64,000 nucleotides of DNA from Streptococcus sp. WB01_FAA12 (lineage in GTDB: Bacteria > Bacillota > Bacilli > Lactobacillales > Streptococcaceae), in assembly GCF_012843315.1 (NCBI RefSeq), contig NZ_JABAEX010000001.1, positions 1-64,000 of the forward strand, in the 5' to 3' direction. Shown here piece after piece: positions 1 through 9,369 of this stretch (position 1 is the stretch's first letter; every line of letters begins with the position of its first letter). Position numbers and translations under genes: made by a program. The notes under the pieces are model-generated. The model was given only the letters and a program-made list of their open reading frames with translations, did not search any database and was not told the origin of the DNA.

Positions 1-870
1 AACAGCGTATCTGCATCAATCAGTGCATCTGAATCAGCAAGCAACAACTCAAGTAGTACTTCAGTTTCAACAAGTACTTCAGTAAGCTTGAGTAACAGCG
101 TAAGTACATCTACATCACTTAGCAATAGCGTTTCAAGCAGTTTGAGTACAAGTGCGTCACAACAATCTAACTCATTCAGCTATAGTAAGGGTGAGCCAAC
201 AAGCGAATCTAAGCCAGAGTTTAACCTTCCTAGCTACCTTGAATCTGTAAGTGCAAGTGAATCAGTTTCACTCAGCAAATCAGTAAGTGTGTCATTGAGC
301 GATAGTACTTCAGCATCAATCAGCGCAAGTGAGTCAGTCTCAACAAGCACAAGCTTGAGTGACTGCGTTTCTGCCTCAATCAGTGCAAGCAACAACTCAG
401 GTAGCGGTTCAGGTTCAACAAGCACAAGCAATGGCTCAGCTAGTCAATCAGCTAGCGCATCAGTATCTGTAAGTCAAAGCACTTCAGCATCTGTATCAGC
501 AAGCCAATCAGCTTCAGCTTCAATCAGTGCAAGCAACAACTCAGGTAGTGGTTCAGGTTCAACAAGTACAAGCAATGGTTCAGGCGATGCCTCAACTTCA
601 GCAAGTACTTCAGCAAGCATGAGCAACAGCGCAAGTACCTCAGCTAGCTTGTCTGACAGTGCTTCAATCTCAAGTGCATTGAACCACTCACAAGCTCCTG
701 CACAACAACCTGCTGGACCAGGACGTTCAAACGGTAGAAAACTTCCAAATACAGGAACTGCAAGTAACCAATTTGCTGGTCTTGGATTAGGAGTAGCTGC
801 CTTGGCAACTGCCTCTCTTCTTGCCAAGAAGAAGAAATCAGCAGCTTCTGAAATGGACCTAGAGGATTAA
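1..870 (+). CDS. Serine-rich repeat LPNTG surface adhesin, 3' end (partial)
   Basis: The frame is open from base 1, so the gene starts upstream of the window and only about 289 C-terminal codons are seen. Nearly all of it is a low-complexity S-x-S-x array (x = A, V, T, I, L) typical of Fap1/GspB/PsrP-type serine-rich repeat glycoproteins. These are O-glycosylated, exported by SecA2/SecY2 and bind host or salivary ligands. The end is a classical sortase signal: LPNTG at 742-756, a hydrophobic stretch, then a KKKK tail. A 25-codon module rich in NNSGSGSG occurs twice. One array codon is TGC (Cys, 364-366) where neighbours have Ser. The first in-frame ATG (88) is internal. The glycosylation and secretion cluster is not in the window. 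Confidence 0.93.
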   Translation, partial: NSVSASISASESASNNSSSTSVSTSTSVSLSNSVSTSTSLSNSVSSSLSTSASQQSNSFSYSKGEPTSESKPEFNLPSYLESVSASESVSLSKSVSVSLSDSTSASISASESVSTSTSLSDCVSASISASNNSGSGSGSTSTSNGSASQSASASVSVSQSTSASVSASQSASASISASNNSGSGSGSTSTSNGSGDASTSASTSASMSNSASTSASLSDSASISSALNHSQAPAQQPAGPGRSNGRKLPNTGTASNQFAGLGLGVAALATASLLAKKKKSAASEMDLED

Positions 871-926
871 GTTTCAGGAACTGTCTAAAATGGAATGCTT
901 GTTCCCATTCTAGCGATTGAAACAAG

Positions 927-962
927 AACCCCAGATAGCCTTAGGCTATCTGGGGTTTATTT
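927..962 (+). terminator. Rho-independent terminator of the adhesin gene
   Basis: A near-perfect inverted repeat (AACCCCAGATAGCC, loop TTA, GGCTATCTGGGGTT) is followed by a T-rich tail and lies 57 bases after the adhesin stop. Confidence 0.9.
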
Positions 963-1015
963 GTGGACTTATTTTTAATCTATAGGCCTTTTTAGTTCTT
1001 TCTGTCTACCTTTTT

Positions 1016-1024
1016 TGTTATACT
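1016..1024 (+). promoter_or_regulatory. Extended -10 promoter for trmFO
   Basis: TGTTATACT is an extended -10 (TGn-TATACT) after the adhesin terminator and about 100 bases before the trmFO start. No convincing -35 is visible, which is usual for extended -10 promoters. Confidence 0.55.
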
Positions 1025-1122
1025 AGTAGGAGTGATTATTTATAGAAAGTTTATGGGAGGCTGTTACTAAAAGCCTGAAAAAGGAAGAACGGATTTTTCT
1101 CCCATAATGGTAAAAAAGTCTT

Positions 1123-2457
1123 ATGTCTCAATCTTATATCAATGTTATCGGAGCGGGATTGGCTGGTTCTGAAGCAGCCTACCAAATCGCAGAGCATGGT
1201 ATTCCAGTTAAACTCTATGAAATGCGAGGCATCAAGTTAACGCCCCAGCACAAAACAGACAATTTTGCTGAGTTGGTTTGTTCCAATTCCTTGCGTGGAG
1301 ATGCTCTGACAAATGCTGTTGGGCTTCTCAAGGAAGAAATGCGTCGTTTGGGTTCTGTTATCTTGGAATCTGCTGAGGCAACACGAGTTCCTGCTGGTGG
1401 AGCCCTTGCAGTGGACCGTGACGGTTTCTCCCAAATGGTGACCGAAAAAGTAGCCAACCATCCCTTGATTGAAGTGGTTCGTGATGAAATTACAGAATTG
1501 CCGTCAGATGTTATTACGGTTGTCGCTACTGGTCCTTTGACTAGTGACTCTCTAGCTGAGAAGATTCATGCTCTTAATGGCGGAGACGGTTTTTATTTCT
1601 ATGATGCTGCAGCGCCTATCATCGATGTCAACACCATTGATATGAGCAAGGTCTATCTCAAGTCTCGATACGATAAGGGAGAAGCAGCCTATCTCAACGC
1701 TCCCATGACCAAGCAAGAATTTATGGATTTCCATGAAGCCTTGGTCAATGCGGAAGAAGCACCGCTCAATTCTTTTGAAAAAGAAAAGTACTTTGAAGGT
1801 TGTATGCCAATCGAAGTCATGGCTAAGCGTGGCATTAAAACCATGCTTTATGGTCCTATGAAGCCAGTCGGTCTTGAGTATCCAGACGACTATACAGGAC
1901 CTCGTGATGGAGAATTCAAAACACCTTATGCAGTTGTCCAGCTCCGTCAGGACAATGCGGCTGGTAGTCTCTACAATATCGTTGGATTCCAGACCCATCT
2001 TAAATGGGGAGAACAAAAGCGTGTCTTCCAAATGATCCCAGGTCTTGAAAATGCGGAGTTCGTCCGTTATGGTGTCATGCACAGAAATTCTTACATGGAT
2101 TCCCCAAATCTTCTTGAGCAGACCTATCGTTCTAAGAAACAGCCAAATCTCTTCTTTGCTGGTCAGATGACGGGTGTGGAAGGCTATGTCGAATCAGCAG
2201 CTTCAGGCTTGGTTGCGGGTATTAACGCGGCTCGACTCTTCAAGGGAGAAAGTGAGGCTATTTTCCCAGAGACTACAGCGATTGGAAGTCTGGCTCATTA
2301 CATCACTCATGCTGACAGCAAACACTTTCAACCCATGAATGTCAATTTCGGGATTATCAAGGAATTGGAAGGCGAGCGTATCCGTGATAAAAAAGCTCGT
2401 TATGAAAAAATTGCAGAGCGTGCCCTTACCGACTTAGAGGAATTTTTAACGGTCTAA
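1123..2457 (+). CDS. trmFO: Methylenetetrahydrofolate-tRNA (uracil-54-C5) methyltransferase TrmFO
   Basis: TrmFO (formerly Gid) makes m5U54 in the T-loop of tRNA, using methylene-THF as carbon donor and FAD as cofactor. The 444-residue product has the N-terminal FAD motif GAGLAG (residues 10-15), the segment [10 protein letters not shown] carrying Cys53 and a second conserved cysteine at 227 (GCMPIE); both cysteines are known functional positions in the family. Length is normal. The Shine-Dalgarno sequence near ATG 1123 is weak, but no better start in this frame exists. It is followed after 82 bases by pyrH, as in other mitis-group chromosomes. Confidence 0.95.
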   Translation: MSQSYINVIGAGLAGSEAAYQIAEHGIPVKLYEMRGIKLTPQHKTDNFAELVCSNSLRGDALTNAVGLLKEEMRRLGSVILESAEATRVPAGGALAVDRDGFSQMVTEKVANHPLIEVVRDEITELPSDVITVVATGPLTSDSLAEKIHALNGGDGFYFYDAAAPIIDVNTIDMSKVYLKSRYDKGEAAYLNAPMTKQEFMDFHEALVNAEEAPLNSFEKEKYFEGCMPIEVMAKRGIKTMLYGPMKPVGLEYPDDYTGPRDGEFKTPYAVVQLRQDNAAGSLYNIVGFQTHLKWGEQKRVFQMIPGLENAEFVRYGVMHRNSYMDSPNLLEQTYRSKKQPNLFFAGQMTGVEGYVESAASGLVAGINAARLFKGESEAIFPETTAIGSLAHYITHADSKHFQPMNVNFGIIKELEGERIRDKKARYEKIAERALTDLEEFLTV

Positions 2458-2539
2458 TTTTTTGAAAGAATTGCTCACGATACTATAAAAATCTTAGAAA
2501 TTGTGATAAAATAGGTAGGATAAAAAAAGGAGAGTAAAA

Positions 2540-3277
2540 ATGGCTAACCCCAAGTATAAACGTATTTTAATCAAGTTATCAGGTGAGGCTCTTGCAGGTG
2601 AACGTGGCGTAGGGATTGATATCCAAACAGTTCAGAAAATCGCAAGAGAGATTCAAGAAGTTCATAGCTTAGGTATCGAAATTGCCCTTGTTATTGGTGG
2701 AGGAAATCTCTGGCGTGGAGAACCTGCTGCAGAAGCAGGAATGGACCGCGTTCAGGCAGATTACACAGGAATGCTTGGGACTGTTATGAATGCTCTTGTA
2801 ATGGCAGATTCATTGCAACAAGTTGGTGTCGATACGCGTGTTCAAACAGCTATTTCTATGCAACAAGTGGCAGAGCCTTACGTACGTGGACGTGCCCTTC
2901 GTCATCTTGAAAAAGGCCGTATCGTTATCTTTGGTGCCGGAATTGGTTCACCTTACTTCTCAACAGATACAACAGCGGCCCTTCGTGCAGCTGAAATTGA
3001 AGCGGATGCCATCCTTATGGCTAAAAATGGCGTAGATGGTGTTTACAATGCCGATCCTAAGAAAGACAAGACAGCCGTTAAGTTTGAAGAATTGACTCAC
3101 CGTGATGTTATCAACAAAGGTCTTCGTATCATGGACTCAACAGCTTCAACCCTCTCTATGGACAACGACATTGACTTGGTCGTCTTCAACATGAACCAAC
3201 CAGGCAACATCAAACGTGTCGTATTTGGTGAAAATATCGGAACAACAGTTTCAAACAATATCGAAGAAAAGGAATAA
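2540..3277 (+). CDS. pyrH: Uridylate (UMP) kinase
   Basis: PyrH phosphorylates UMP to UDP and is the first committed step to UTP and CTP. The 245-residue protein belongs to the amino-acid-kinase fold: KLSGEAL near residue 11, GGGNLWRG near 54, and the DxDxxxNADP-like segment [13 protein letters not shown] in the nucleotide-binding part. The start ATG follows AAGGAGAG. A -10-like GATAAAAT lies about 35 bases upstream, so it may have its own promoter besides read-through from trmFO. The gap to frr is only 7 bases, indicating co-transcription. Confidence 0.96.
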   Translation: MANPKYKRILIKLSGEALAGERGVGIDIQTVQKIAREIQEVHSLGIEIALVIGGGNLWRGEPAAEAGMDRVQADYTGMLGTVMNALVMADSLQQVGVDTRVQTAISMQQVAEPYVRGRALRHLEKGRIVIFGAGIGSPYFSTDTTAALRAAEIEADAILMAKNGVDGVYNADPKKDKTAVKFEELTHRDVINKGLRIMDSTASTLSMDNDIDLVVFNMNQPGNIKRVVFGENIGTTVSNNIEEKE

Positions 3278-3284
3278 GAAAATT

Positions 3285-3842
3285 ATGGCTAACGCAATTG
3301 TAGAAAAAGCTAAAGAGAGAATGACCCAGTCTCACCAATCACTTGCTCGTGAATTTGGTGGTATCCGTGCAGGTCGTGCCAACGCAAGCTTGCTAGACCG
3401 TATCCACGTAGAATACTATGGAGTCGAAACTCCTCTTAACCAAATCGCTTCAATTACCATCCCAGAAGCACGTGTCTTGTTGGTAACACCATTTGACAAG
3501 TCTTCATTGAAAGACATCGAACGTGCCTTGAACGCTTCTGACCTTGGTATCACACCAGCTAATGACGGTTCTGTGATCCGCTTGGTTATCCCTGCTCTTA
3601 CTGAAGAGACTCGTCGTGACCTTGCTAAAGAAGTGAAGAAGGTCGGTGAAAATGCTAAAGTAGCTATTCGTAACATCCGTCGTGATGCTATGGACGAAGC
3701 TAAGAAACAAGAAAAAGCAAAAGAAATCACTGAAGACGAATTGAAGACTCTTGAAAAAGATATTCAAAAAGTAACAGACGATGCTGTCAAACACATTGAC
3801 GATATGACTGCCAATAAAGAAAAAGAACTTTTGGAAGTCTAA
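3285..3842 (+). CDS. frr: Ribosome recycling factor
   Basis: RRF works with EF-G to split post-termination ribosomes. The ATG at 3285 gives the standard 185-residue protein starting [13 protein letters not shown]; the longer frame from 3216 overlaps pyrH and adds 23 unrelated residues. The conserved [14 protein letters not shown] segment lies at about residues 25-38, the [13 protein letters not shown] hinge follows, and the C-terminal half is the charged three-helix bundle. It forms an operon with pyrH. Confidence 0.96.
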   Translation: MANAIVEKAKERMTQSHQSLAREFGGIRAGRANASLLDRIHVEYYGVETPLNQIASITIPEARVLLVTPFDKSSLKDIERALNASDLGITPANDGSVIRLVIPALTEETRRDLAKEVKKVGENAKVAIRNIRRDAMDEAKKQEKAKEITEDELKTLEKDIQKVTDDAVKHIDDMTANKEKELLEV

Positions 3843-3853
3843 AAATAAACAGA

Positions 3854-3884
3854 AAAACTCAGTTGGCATTGCTGGCTGAGTTTT
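3854..3884 (+). terminator. Hairpin between frr and cvfB
   Basis: AAAACTCAG and CTGAGTTTT form a stem around a 13-base loop and end in TTTTATTC. It sits in the 59-base frr-cvfB gap, so it is either a weak terminator or a partial read-through attenuator. Confidence 0.6.
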
Positions 3885-3901
3885 ATTCGAAAGAAGGAAA
3901 T

Positions 3902-4756
3902 ATGAATACAAATCTTGCAAGTTTTATCGTTGGACTCATCATCGATGAAAATGACCGTTTTTACTTTGTGCAAAAGGATGGTCAAACCTATGCACTTGCC
4001 AAGGAAGAAGGGCAACATACAGTAGGGGATACGGTCAAAGGTTTTGCCTACACGGATATGAAGCAAAAACTCCGTCTGACAACCTTAGAAGTGACTGCAA
4101 CTCAGGACCAATTTGGTTGGGGAACTGTAACAGAAGTTCGTAAGGACTTGGGTGTCTTTGTGGATACAGGCTTGCCTGACAAGGAAATCGTCGTGTCACT
4201 CGATATCCTTCCTGAGCTCAAAGAACTCTGGCCTAAGAAGGGGGATCAACTCTACATCCGTCTTGAAGTGGACAAGAAAGACCGTATCTGGGGACTCTTG
4301 GCCTATCAAGAAGATTTCCAACGTCTGGCTCGTCCTGCCTATAACAACATGCAGAACCAAAACTGGCCAGCTATTGTTTATCGTCTCAAACTGTCAGGGA
4401 CCTTTGTCTATCTGCCAGAGAATAACATGCTTGGTTTTATTCACCCAAGTGAGCGCTACGCAGAGCCACGTTTGGGACAAGTTCTAGATGCGCGTGTCAT
4501 TGGTTTCCGTGAAGTAGACCGTACGTTGAATCTTTCCCTCAAACCGCGTTCTTTTGAGATGTTGGAAAATGATGCCCAGATGATTTTGACCTACTTGGAA
4601 AGCAATGGCGGTTTTATGACCTTGAATGATAAGTCATCCCCTGAGGACATCAAGGCAACCTTTGGCATTTCTAAAGGTCAGTTCAAGAAAGCACTCGGAG
4701 GCTTGATGAAAGCTGGCAAAATCAAGCAAGACCAGTTTGGTACAGAGTTGATTTAG
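3902..4756 (+). CDS. cvfB: CvfB-family S1 RNA-binding protein
   Basis: This 284-residue protein matches the CvfB/YitL family, built from tandem S1-like OB folds and a C-terminal winged helix, known in staphylococci as an RNA-binding virulence regulator. The segment WGTVTEVRKDLGVFVDTGLPDKEIVV (about 77-105) and the later GFIHPSERYAEPRLGQ read as S1 domains; the last 60 residues (FGISKGQFKKALGGLMKAGKI) look like the winged helix. Start chosen at ATG 3902 behind AAGAAGGAAA rather than the upstream in-frame codon at 3863, which falls inside the hairpin. Its target in streptococci is unknown. Confidence 0.88.
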   Translation: MNTNLASFIVGLIIDENDRFYFVQKDGQTYALAKEEGQHTVGDTVKGFAYTDMKQKLRLTTLEVTATQDQFGWGTVTEVRKDLGVFVDTGLPDKEIVVSLDILPELKELWPKKGDQLYIRLEVDKKDRIWGLLAYQEDFQRLARPAYNNMQNQNWPAIVYRLKLSGTFVYLPENNMLGFIHPSERYAEPRLGQVLDARVIGFREVDRTLNLSLKPRSFEMLENDAQMILTYLESNGGFMTLNDKSSPEDIKATFGISKGQFKKALGGLMKAGKIKQDQFGTELI

Positions 4757-4767
4757 GCTTTCTAAGT

Positions 4768-5373
4768 ATGATAAAGAAACTTGAAGAAATGAGTTTAGAG
4801 GAACTCTGGCAACTTTTTCCTATTTTTCTGGTAGAGCATAAATCAGAGTGGAAAGACTGGTATGAATCGGAAAAAGCAAATCTGAAAAAAATACTGGGTG
4901 AAAATGTCATTAAAAGAATAGAACATATCGGTAGCACTGCTATCCCTAATATTTGGGCCAAGAACATCGTTGATATTCTATTAGAAGTAGGCAAAATAGA
5001 GGATTTAGCAAAGGTCAGGGATCTATTGGTGAAGGATGATTGGCTAGTGATGTCGGAGAGTCCTAGCAGGATTTCGCTAAATAAAGGCTACACAGAGCAG
5101 GGCTTTGCCGAAAAAGTTTTTCATCTACATTTGCGACTGATGGGAGATCATGACGAGATTTTTTTTAGAGATTATCTCTGCCAGCATCCAGATATCGCCC
5201 AAGCGTATCAGGAATTAAAACTGGATTTGTGGAAAAAATTTGAACACAATCGAGATGCCTATACAGATGCGAAAACAGATTTTATAAAACACTACGTATC
5301 AGAGGCTAAGTCCAAGAATTTTCAAGAATCAGAAAAGTGTCATCAAAAAACTCTTGATAGGAGAAAGAATTGA
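4768..5373 (+). CDS. GrpB/UPF0157 family protein
   Basis: A 201-residue protein of the GrpB family, a nucleotidyltransferase-like fold of unknown physiological role (the name has nothing to do with the GrpE chaperone). The diagnostic block [13 protein letters not shown] followed by [11 protein letters not shown] is at about residues 50-72, and [20 protein letters not shown] is the second conserved region. Only 11 bases separate it from cvfB, and its stop overlaps the start of the next gene. No function can be inferred beyond the family. Confidence 0.82.
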   Translation: MIKKLEEMSLEELWQLFPIFLVEHKSEWKDWYESEKANLKKILGENVIKRIEHIGSTAIPNIWAKNIVDILLEVGKIEDLAKVRDLLVKDDWLVMSESPSRISLNKGYTEQGFAEKVFHLHLRLMGDHDEIFFRDYLCQHPDIAQAYQELKLDLWKKFEHNRDAYTDAKTDFIKHYVSEAKSKNFQESEKCHQKTLDRRKN

Positions 5374-5585
5374 GAAAATCATTTTACACTTGGCTCATGA
5401 CTGAGCGCAATCCTAAAAGTAATAGCCCTAAAGCCATCCTAGCAGACCTCGCTTTTGAAGAGTCGGCTTTTCCAAAACACACAGATAATTTTGATGAGGT
5501 GAGTCGCTTCTTGGAGGAGCATGCCAGTTTCTCTTTCAACCTAGGAGACTTTGACGCCATCTGGCAAGAATACTTAGAACACTAG
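5370..5585 (+). CDS. YozE-family small protein (UPF0346)
   Basis: A 71-residue acidic protein of the YozE/UPF0346 SAM-like fold: [28 protein letters not shown] at the start, then a helical repeat ending [10 protein letters not shown]. It starts at TTG 5370, 6 bases after AGGAGA, and overlaps the GrpB-like stop by 4 bases, so translation is probably coupled. Function unknown; the family is conserved as a short single-copy gene in Bacilli. Confidence 0.88.
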   Translation: MRKSFYTWLMTERNPKSNSPKAILADLAFEESAFPKHTDNFDEVSRFLEEHASFSFNLGDFDAIWQEYLEH

Positions 5586-5622
5586 AGACAATGAGATGAG
5601 GCTAGTATTTTATTGTTCTCTT

Positions 5623-5631
5623 TGCTATAAT
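5623..5631 (+). promoter_or_regulatory. Extended -10 promoter for phoH
   Basis: TGCTATAAT (TGn plus a perfect TATAAT) lies about 35 bases before the phoH start codon and after the yozE stop. Confidence 0.6.
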
Positions 5632-5665
5632 AAAAAGAAATAAACGGATTAGAGAGGTTCTTTAT

Positions 5666-6652
5666 TTGAAGGAACATTCAATAGACATTCAACTGAGTCA
5701 TCCGGATGACTTGTTTCATCTTTTTGGATCCAATGAGCGCCATCTTCGTTTGATGGAAGAAGAGCTCGATGTGGTGATTCATGCCCGTACGGAGATTGTC
5801 CAGGTTTTGGGAGAAGAGACTGCCTGTGAGGAAGCCCGTCAGGTTATCCAGGCTTTGATGGTCTTGGTGAATCGGGGGATGACCGTTGGCACGCCAGATG
5901 TGGTGACTGCGATTAGCATGGTCAAAAACGATGAAATCGACAAGTTTGTCGCCCTTTACGAAGAAGAAATCATCAAGGATAATACTGGGAAACCTATCCG
6001 TGTCAAAACCTTGGGTCAAAAGCTTTATGTGGACAGTGTTAAACAGCATGATGTGACCTTTGGAATTGGGCCTGCAGGGACAGGGAAGACCTTTCTTGCA
6101 GTGACTTTGGCAGTGACTGCCCTTAAACGTGGACAAGTCAAGCGGATTATCCTGACTCGTCCAGCAGTGGAAGCGGGTGAGAGTCTAGGATTTCTTCCAG
6201 GTGATCTCAAAGAGAAGGTCGATCCTTACCTTCGACCGGTTTATGATGCCTTGTATCAGATTTTGGGGAAAGACCAGACGACTCGTCTCATGGAGCGTGA
6301 AATTATCGAAATAGCTCCCCTTGCCTACATGCGTGGTCGGACCTTGGATGATGCCTTTGTCATTCTCGATGAGGCGCAAAATACGACCATCATGCAGATG
6401 AAGATGTTTCTGACGCGTTTAGGCTTTAATTCTAAAATGATTGTCAATGGAGATATTAGTCAGATTGACCTACCACGTAACGTCAAGTCAGGTTTGATTG
6501 ATGCTCAGGAAAAGCTCAAGAACATTCATCAAATTGACTTTGTTCATTTTTCAGCTAAGGATGTGGTTCGCCATCCAGTTGTCGCTCAAATTATCCGAGC
6601 CTATGAACCAGCTCCAGTTAAAAATGAAGAGAAGAACCAAGAAACAGAATAG
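5666..6652 (+). CDS. phoH: PhoH-like P-loop ATPase
   Basis: A 328-residue PhoH-family ATPase, a family related to superfamily I helicases and often linked to RNA metabolism with YbeY and Era. Walker A GPAGTGKT is at residues 135-142, Walker B with ILDEAQN at about 234-240, and the sensor block NGDISQIDLP at about 259-268. The N-terminal ~110 residues are the usual alpha/beta cap. The start is TTG 5666 behind AGAGAGG; no better ATG exists. In many Firmicutes phoH abuts ybeY; here ybeY is 33 kb away. Confidence 0.92.
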   Translation: MKEHSIDIQLSHPDDLFHLFGSNERHLRLMEEELDVVIHARTEIVQVLGEETACEEARQVIQALMVLVNRGMTVGTPDVVTAISMVKNDEIDKFVALYEEEIIKDNTGKPIRVKTLGQKLYVDSVKQHDVTFGIGPAGTGKTFLAVTLAVTALKRGQVKRIILTRPAVEAGESLGFLPGDLKEKVDPYLRPVYDALYQILGKDQTTRLMEREIIEIAPLAYMRGRTLDDAFVILDEAQNTTIMQMKMFLTRLGFNSKMIVNGDISQIDLPRNVKSGLIDAQEKLKNIHQIDFVHFSAKDVVRHPVVAQIIRAYEPAPVKNEEKNQETE

Positions 6653-6696
6653 CAAAAAAAGCAGTTCAGATGTGAACTACTCTTTTTGCTTTTTTA
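6651..6696. terminator. Terminator between convergent phoH and ald
   Basis: AGTTCA-gatg-TGAACT is extended by flanking A-rich and T-rich arms (AGCAAAAAAAGC, CTTTTTGCTTTTTT). The symmetry suggests it can terminate transcription from either side. Confidence 0.85.
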
Positions 6697-6709
6697 TGAG
6701 TGTCTAGCT

Positions 6710-7822
6710 TTAAACAAGTTCGTCGATAGATGTGTGATCTTTATCGAGGCCTTGGGCAACTGGGAGGCTAGTCAAGTAACCTTGATAAGTTGTAACTCCT
6801 TCACGTAAGCCTTGATCTTCAGTGATTGCCTTCTTAAAACCTTTTCCTGCTAAGGCTTCGATGTAAGGAAGGGTGACATTGGTCAGGGCGATGGTAGAAG
6901 TACGAGCTACGGCACCAGGGATGTTGGCGACAGCATAGTGGAGCACCCCATGTTTTTCATAGACGGGTTCATCATGCGTTGTCACACGATCTGCTGTTGC
7001 GATAACACCACCTTGGTCAACGGCAACGTCAACGATGACAGATCCTGGACGCATTTGTTTGACCATCTCATCTGTCACCAGTTTTGGTGCCTTGGCACCA
7101 GGGATGAGAACTGCACCAATCACCACATCAGCATCTTTCACACTTGCTTCGATATTGAATGAATTGGACATAAGAGTTTGGATTTGGTTTCCGAAGACTT
7201 CCTCTAAGACTGAGAGTCGTTTAGCACTGATATCTAAAATAGTTACTTGAGCACCAAGTCCAAGGGCGATGCGGGCAGCATGTGTCCCGACGACACCGCC
7301 ACCGATGATGGTTACTTTTCCTTTTGGAACACCCGGTACACCACCAAGTAGAACACCAGAACCGCCAGCTTGTTTGGTAAGGAAGTGAGCTCCGATTTGA
7401 ACTGCCATACGACCAGCAACCTCACTCATAGGAACGAGGAGTGGCAGATGTCCTTGGCTGTCACGGACAGTTTCATAGGCAATTCCTGTTGTTTTTGCTG
7501 CTAACATAGCATCTGCTAATTCTGGAGCAGCGGCCATGTGCAAGTAGGTGAAGAGGAGAAGGTCGTCGCGCAAGTACCCATATTCAGAAGCTAGTGGTTC
7601 TTTTACTTTCACGACCAACTCAGCTGCCCAGGCTTCGTCAGCAGTAGCGACAATCTCAGCACCTTGCTTTTGATAATCGGCATCAGTAAATCCTGAACCG
7701 AGTCCAGCGTTTGTCTCGATGAGGACGCGATGACCACGGGTGATCAAACTATGGACACCAGCAGGTGTGAGGGCGACACGGTTTTCATTATTCTTAATTT
7801 CTTTTGGAATTCCGATTAACAT
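6710..7822 (-). CDS. ald: Alanine dehydrogenase
   Basis: Ald reversibly deaminates L-alanine to pyruvate and ammonia with NAD. The 370-residue protein starts [23 protein letters not shown], the family signature with the substrate-binding Arg15, and carries the Rossmann motif [10 protein letters not shown] near residues 174-183. The C-terminal catalytic region reads intact ([34 protein letters not shown]). Start ATG is preceded on the minus strand by GGAGTA. It is a single-gene unit, convergent with phoH. From memory, annotated pneumococcal genomes carry this gene disrupted; here it reads full length. Confidence 0.95.
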   Translation of the reverse strand: MLIGIPKEIKNNENRVALTPAGVHSLITRGHRVLIETNAGLGSGFTDADYQKQGAEIVATADEAWAAELVVKVKEPLASEYGYLRDDLLLFTYLHMAAAPELADAMLAAKTTGIAYETVRDSQGHLPLLVPMSEVAGRMAVQIGAHFLTKQAGGSGVLLGGVPGVPKGKVTIIGGGVVGTHAARIALGLGAQVTILDISAKRLSVLEEVFGNQIQTLMSNSFNIEASVKDADVVIGAVLIPGAKAPKLVTDEMVKQMRPGSVIVDVAVDQGGVIATADRVTTHDEPVYEKHGVLHYAVANIPGAVARTSTIALTNVTLPYIEALAGKGFKKAITEDQGLREGVTTYQGYLTSLPVAQGLDKDHTSIDELV

Positions 7823-7862
7823 ATAGGTTTACTCCATTTTCTAAATTCGGGCCTTTAAAATC

Positions 7863-7897
7863 AAACATCACAGAGAAACCCGATTATCGTGATGTTT
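7863..7897. repeat. Inverted repeat in the ald leader
   Basis: AAACATCAC and GTGATGTTT are perfect 9-base arms around a 17-base loop, 41-75 bases upstream of the ald start. On the plus strand a T-rich stretch follows, so it could act as a terminator in that direction; on the minus strand it lies in the ald leader or promoter and could be an operator. Confidence 0.45.
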
Positions 7898-8004
7898 TTA
7901 TTTTATATAAAACTGTTTCGAAAATCAAGAAAAACTTTTGCTTTGATGAGCTTTTTTTGATAAGCTAGTAGGAAAATACATAAGTTAGGGTAGGAGAAAG
8001 TTTT

Positions 8005-8625
8005 ATGATAATCCATACAGAAGTCAATGCTGATACTTCTTCCCTCAACTTTATGTCAGTACAAAAGATTCATGTAAGACGTTGGGAGATAATTGGTGAT
8101 TATAGAAGAAGGGGAGAGTATTTAGAGTATTTGATTTCGCAATTATATGATTATTCAACTAAAAATAATTTTAATCTATACCTAGTATTAGGGGATGATT
8201 GCTTTAATGATAATACTAGAATAGTCCAATATTATAAACTATGGAAATTGCTAAAAAAGCAACAGCTAGAGGTTAGGAATGCAATTTATTCCGAAGAGAT
8301 TATGCTCACGAAGAATGATAAAGTGAAATTTTTTGGTGGAATTCAAATATTAGATAGAGAGTCTGTTTCAGACATTGTTTCAATCTTGCTAGCAAAACTA
8401 ACAGCTCATTTATTATTGTTGCCAGAGGGACTTAAAGTTACAACTTTTTTACAGTCAGGTTTTTCAAAGATAATAGCTGAAAATAGTGAGTATATTGAGA
8501 ATGTGGTTAGTAGTGGTGGAATTGTTTTATTCCGTGAAGGTTACTTTGACGATAGGAATACAGGTTTTATAGGTTTTGGGGGATTGTCCTTAATTACTAA
8601 AGATTTATTTGGAAAAACGAAATAA
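8005..8625 (+). CDS. Hypothetical protein, probably truncated by a frameshift
   Basis: A 206-residue protein I do not recognise. It has RBS AGGAGA before ATG 8005, is AT-richer than its neighbours, and has an alternating helix/strand pattern with hydrophobic segments LYLVLGDD (about 59-66) and LTAHLLLLPEGL (about 132-143); there is no signal peptide or clear catalytic motif. The stop TAA (8623) lies right after a five-A run (8613-8617). Adding one A opens a frame that runs to 8750, so the natural protein may be about 40 residues longer. Base composition suggests acquired DNA. Confidence 0.6.
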   Translation: MIIHTEVNADTSSLNFMSVQKIHVRRWEIIGDYRRRGEYLEYLISQLYDYSTKNNFNLYLVLGDDCFNDNTRIVQYYKLWKLLKKQQLEVRNAIYSEEIMLTKNDKVKFFGGIQILDRESVSDIVSILLAKLTAHLLLLPEGLKVTTFLQSGFSKIIAENSEYIENVVSSGGIVLFREGYFDDRNTGFIGFGGLSLITKDLFGKTK

Positions 8626-8750
8626 ATCTAGATAAGCTAAAATCCTTAGATGTTGTAAATATAGCAGAGCCTCTTGTATTTGAAAACTTAGAGATTAAGA
8701 GGGATTCGCTTTTGAAACGAAAGGAGATAATATGGAATCAATCTTTTTAA
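8622..8750 (+). pseudogene. Out-of-frame continuation of the hypothetical gene
   Basis: This frame reads codon-like without a stop (INLDKLKSLDVVNIAEPLVF and on) to TAA 8748-8750, overlapping the start of the next gene at 8732 as coupled genes do. It is best explained as the displaced C-terminus of the gene at 8005-8625 after loss of one base in the A run. It has no start or RBS of its own. Confidence 0.5.
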
Positions 8751-9301
8751 AACTAGCACAGTATCCCATAGTCGAGACTGAGCATTTATTGTTTAGACCT
8801 GTAACCTTGGACGATGCAGAAGCCATGTTTGAGTATGCTTCAGACAGAGAAAATACACGCTACACTTTTCCAACAAATCAAAGCTTAGAAGAAACTAAGA
8901 ATAACATTGCTCAGTTTTACTTGGCTAATCCCTTGGGCCGTTGGGGAATAGAACTAAAAAGCAATGGCAAGTTTATCGGAACTATTGACTTGCATAAGAT
9001 TGACCCCATTCTCAAAAAAGCAGCTATTGGTTATATTATCAACCAAAAGTATTGGAATCAAGGATTGACGACAGAAGCCAATCGCGCCGTGATTGAGCTG
9101 GCTTTTGAGAAGGTTGGAATGAACAAGTTGACCGCTCTTCACGATAAGGATAATCCCGCATCAGGAAAGGTCATGGAGAAATCAGGTATGCGCTTTTCCC
9201 ACGAAGAACCCTATGCCAGAATGGATAACAAAGAACCAGGTCGAATTATCACAAGAGTTCATTATGTCTTGACCAAGGAAGACTATTTTGCAAATAAATA
9301 A
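8732..9301 (+). CDS. GNAT acetyltransferase, RimJ/RimL type
   Basis: A 189-residue N-acetyltransferase of the RimJ/RimL branch: TEHLLFRPVTLDDAEAMFEYASD at the N-terminus, GRWGIELKSNGKFIGTIDLHKID as the central strands, and IGYIINQKYWNQGLTTEANRAVIELAFEKVG as acetyl-CoA motif A. RBS AAAGGAG precedes ATG 8732. The substrate (ribosomal protein N-terminus, antibiotic or other amine) cannot be told from sequence. It sits directly after the frameshifted hypothetical gene and before the competence operon. Confidence 0.88.
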   Translation: MESIFLKLAQYPIVETEHLLFRPVTLDDAEAMFEYASDRENTRYTFPTNQSLEETKNNIAQFYLANPLGRWGIELKSNGKFIGTIDLHKIDPILKKAAIGYIINQKYWNQGLTTEANRAVIELAFEKVGMNKLTALHDKDNPASGKVMEKSGMRFSHEEPYARMDNKEPGRIITRVHYVLTKEDYFANK

Positions 9302-9302
9302 G

Positions 9303-9334
9303 CAGTTGAAAAGAAATTTTTCGACTGTTTTTTT
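9303..9334 (+). terminator. Terminator after the GNAT gene
   Basis: CAGTTGAAAA and TTTTTCGACTG form the stem, followed by seven T residues. It isolates the competence operon from upstream transcription. Confidence 0.85.
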
Positions 9335-9342
9335 CTTCCTCT

Positions 9343-9350
9343 TACGAATA
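9343..9350 (+). promoter_or_regulatory. cin-box (SigX/ComX late-competence promoter)
   Basis: TACGAATA is the exact combox read by the alternative sigma factor SigX in streptococci. It lies 19 bases before the comEA start with a T-rich stretch upstream, leaving a very short leader. Confidence 0.9.
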
Positions 9351-9369
9351 ATCTAAGAGAGGAGAAAAT

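Noticed and set aside
1552..2082. 176-codon open frame on the minus strand inside trmFO
   Set aside because: It is the antisense shadow of a strongly supported gene, has no RBS and its composition is not protein-like. The same holds for other antisense frames, such as 474-827 and 3504-3920.
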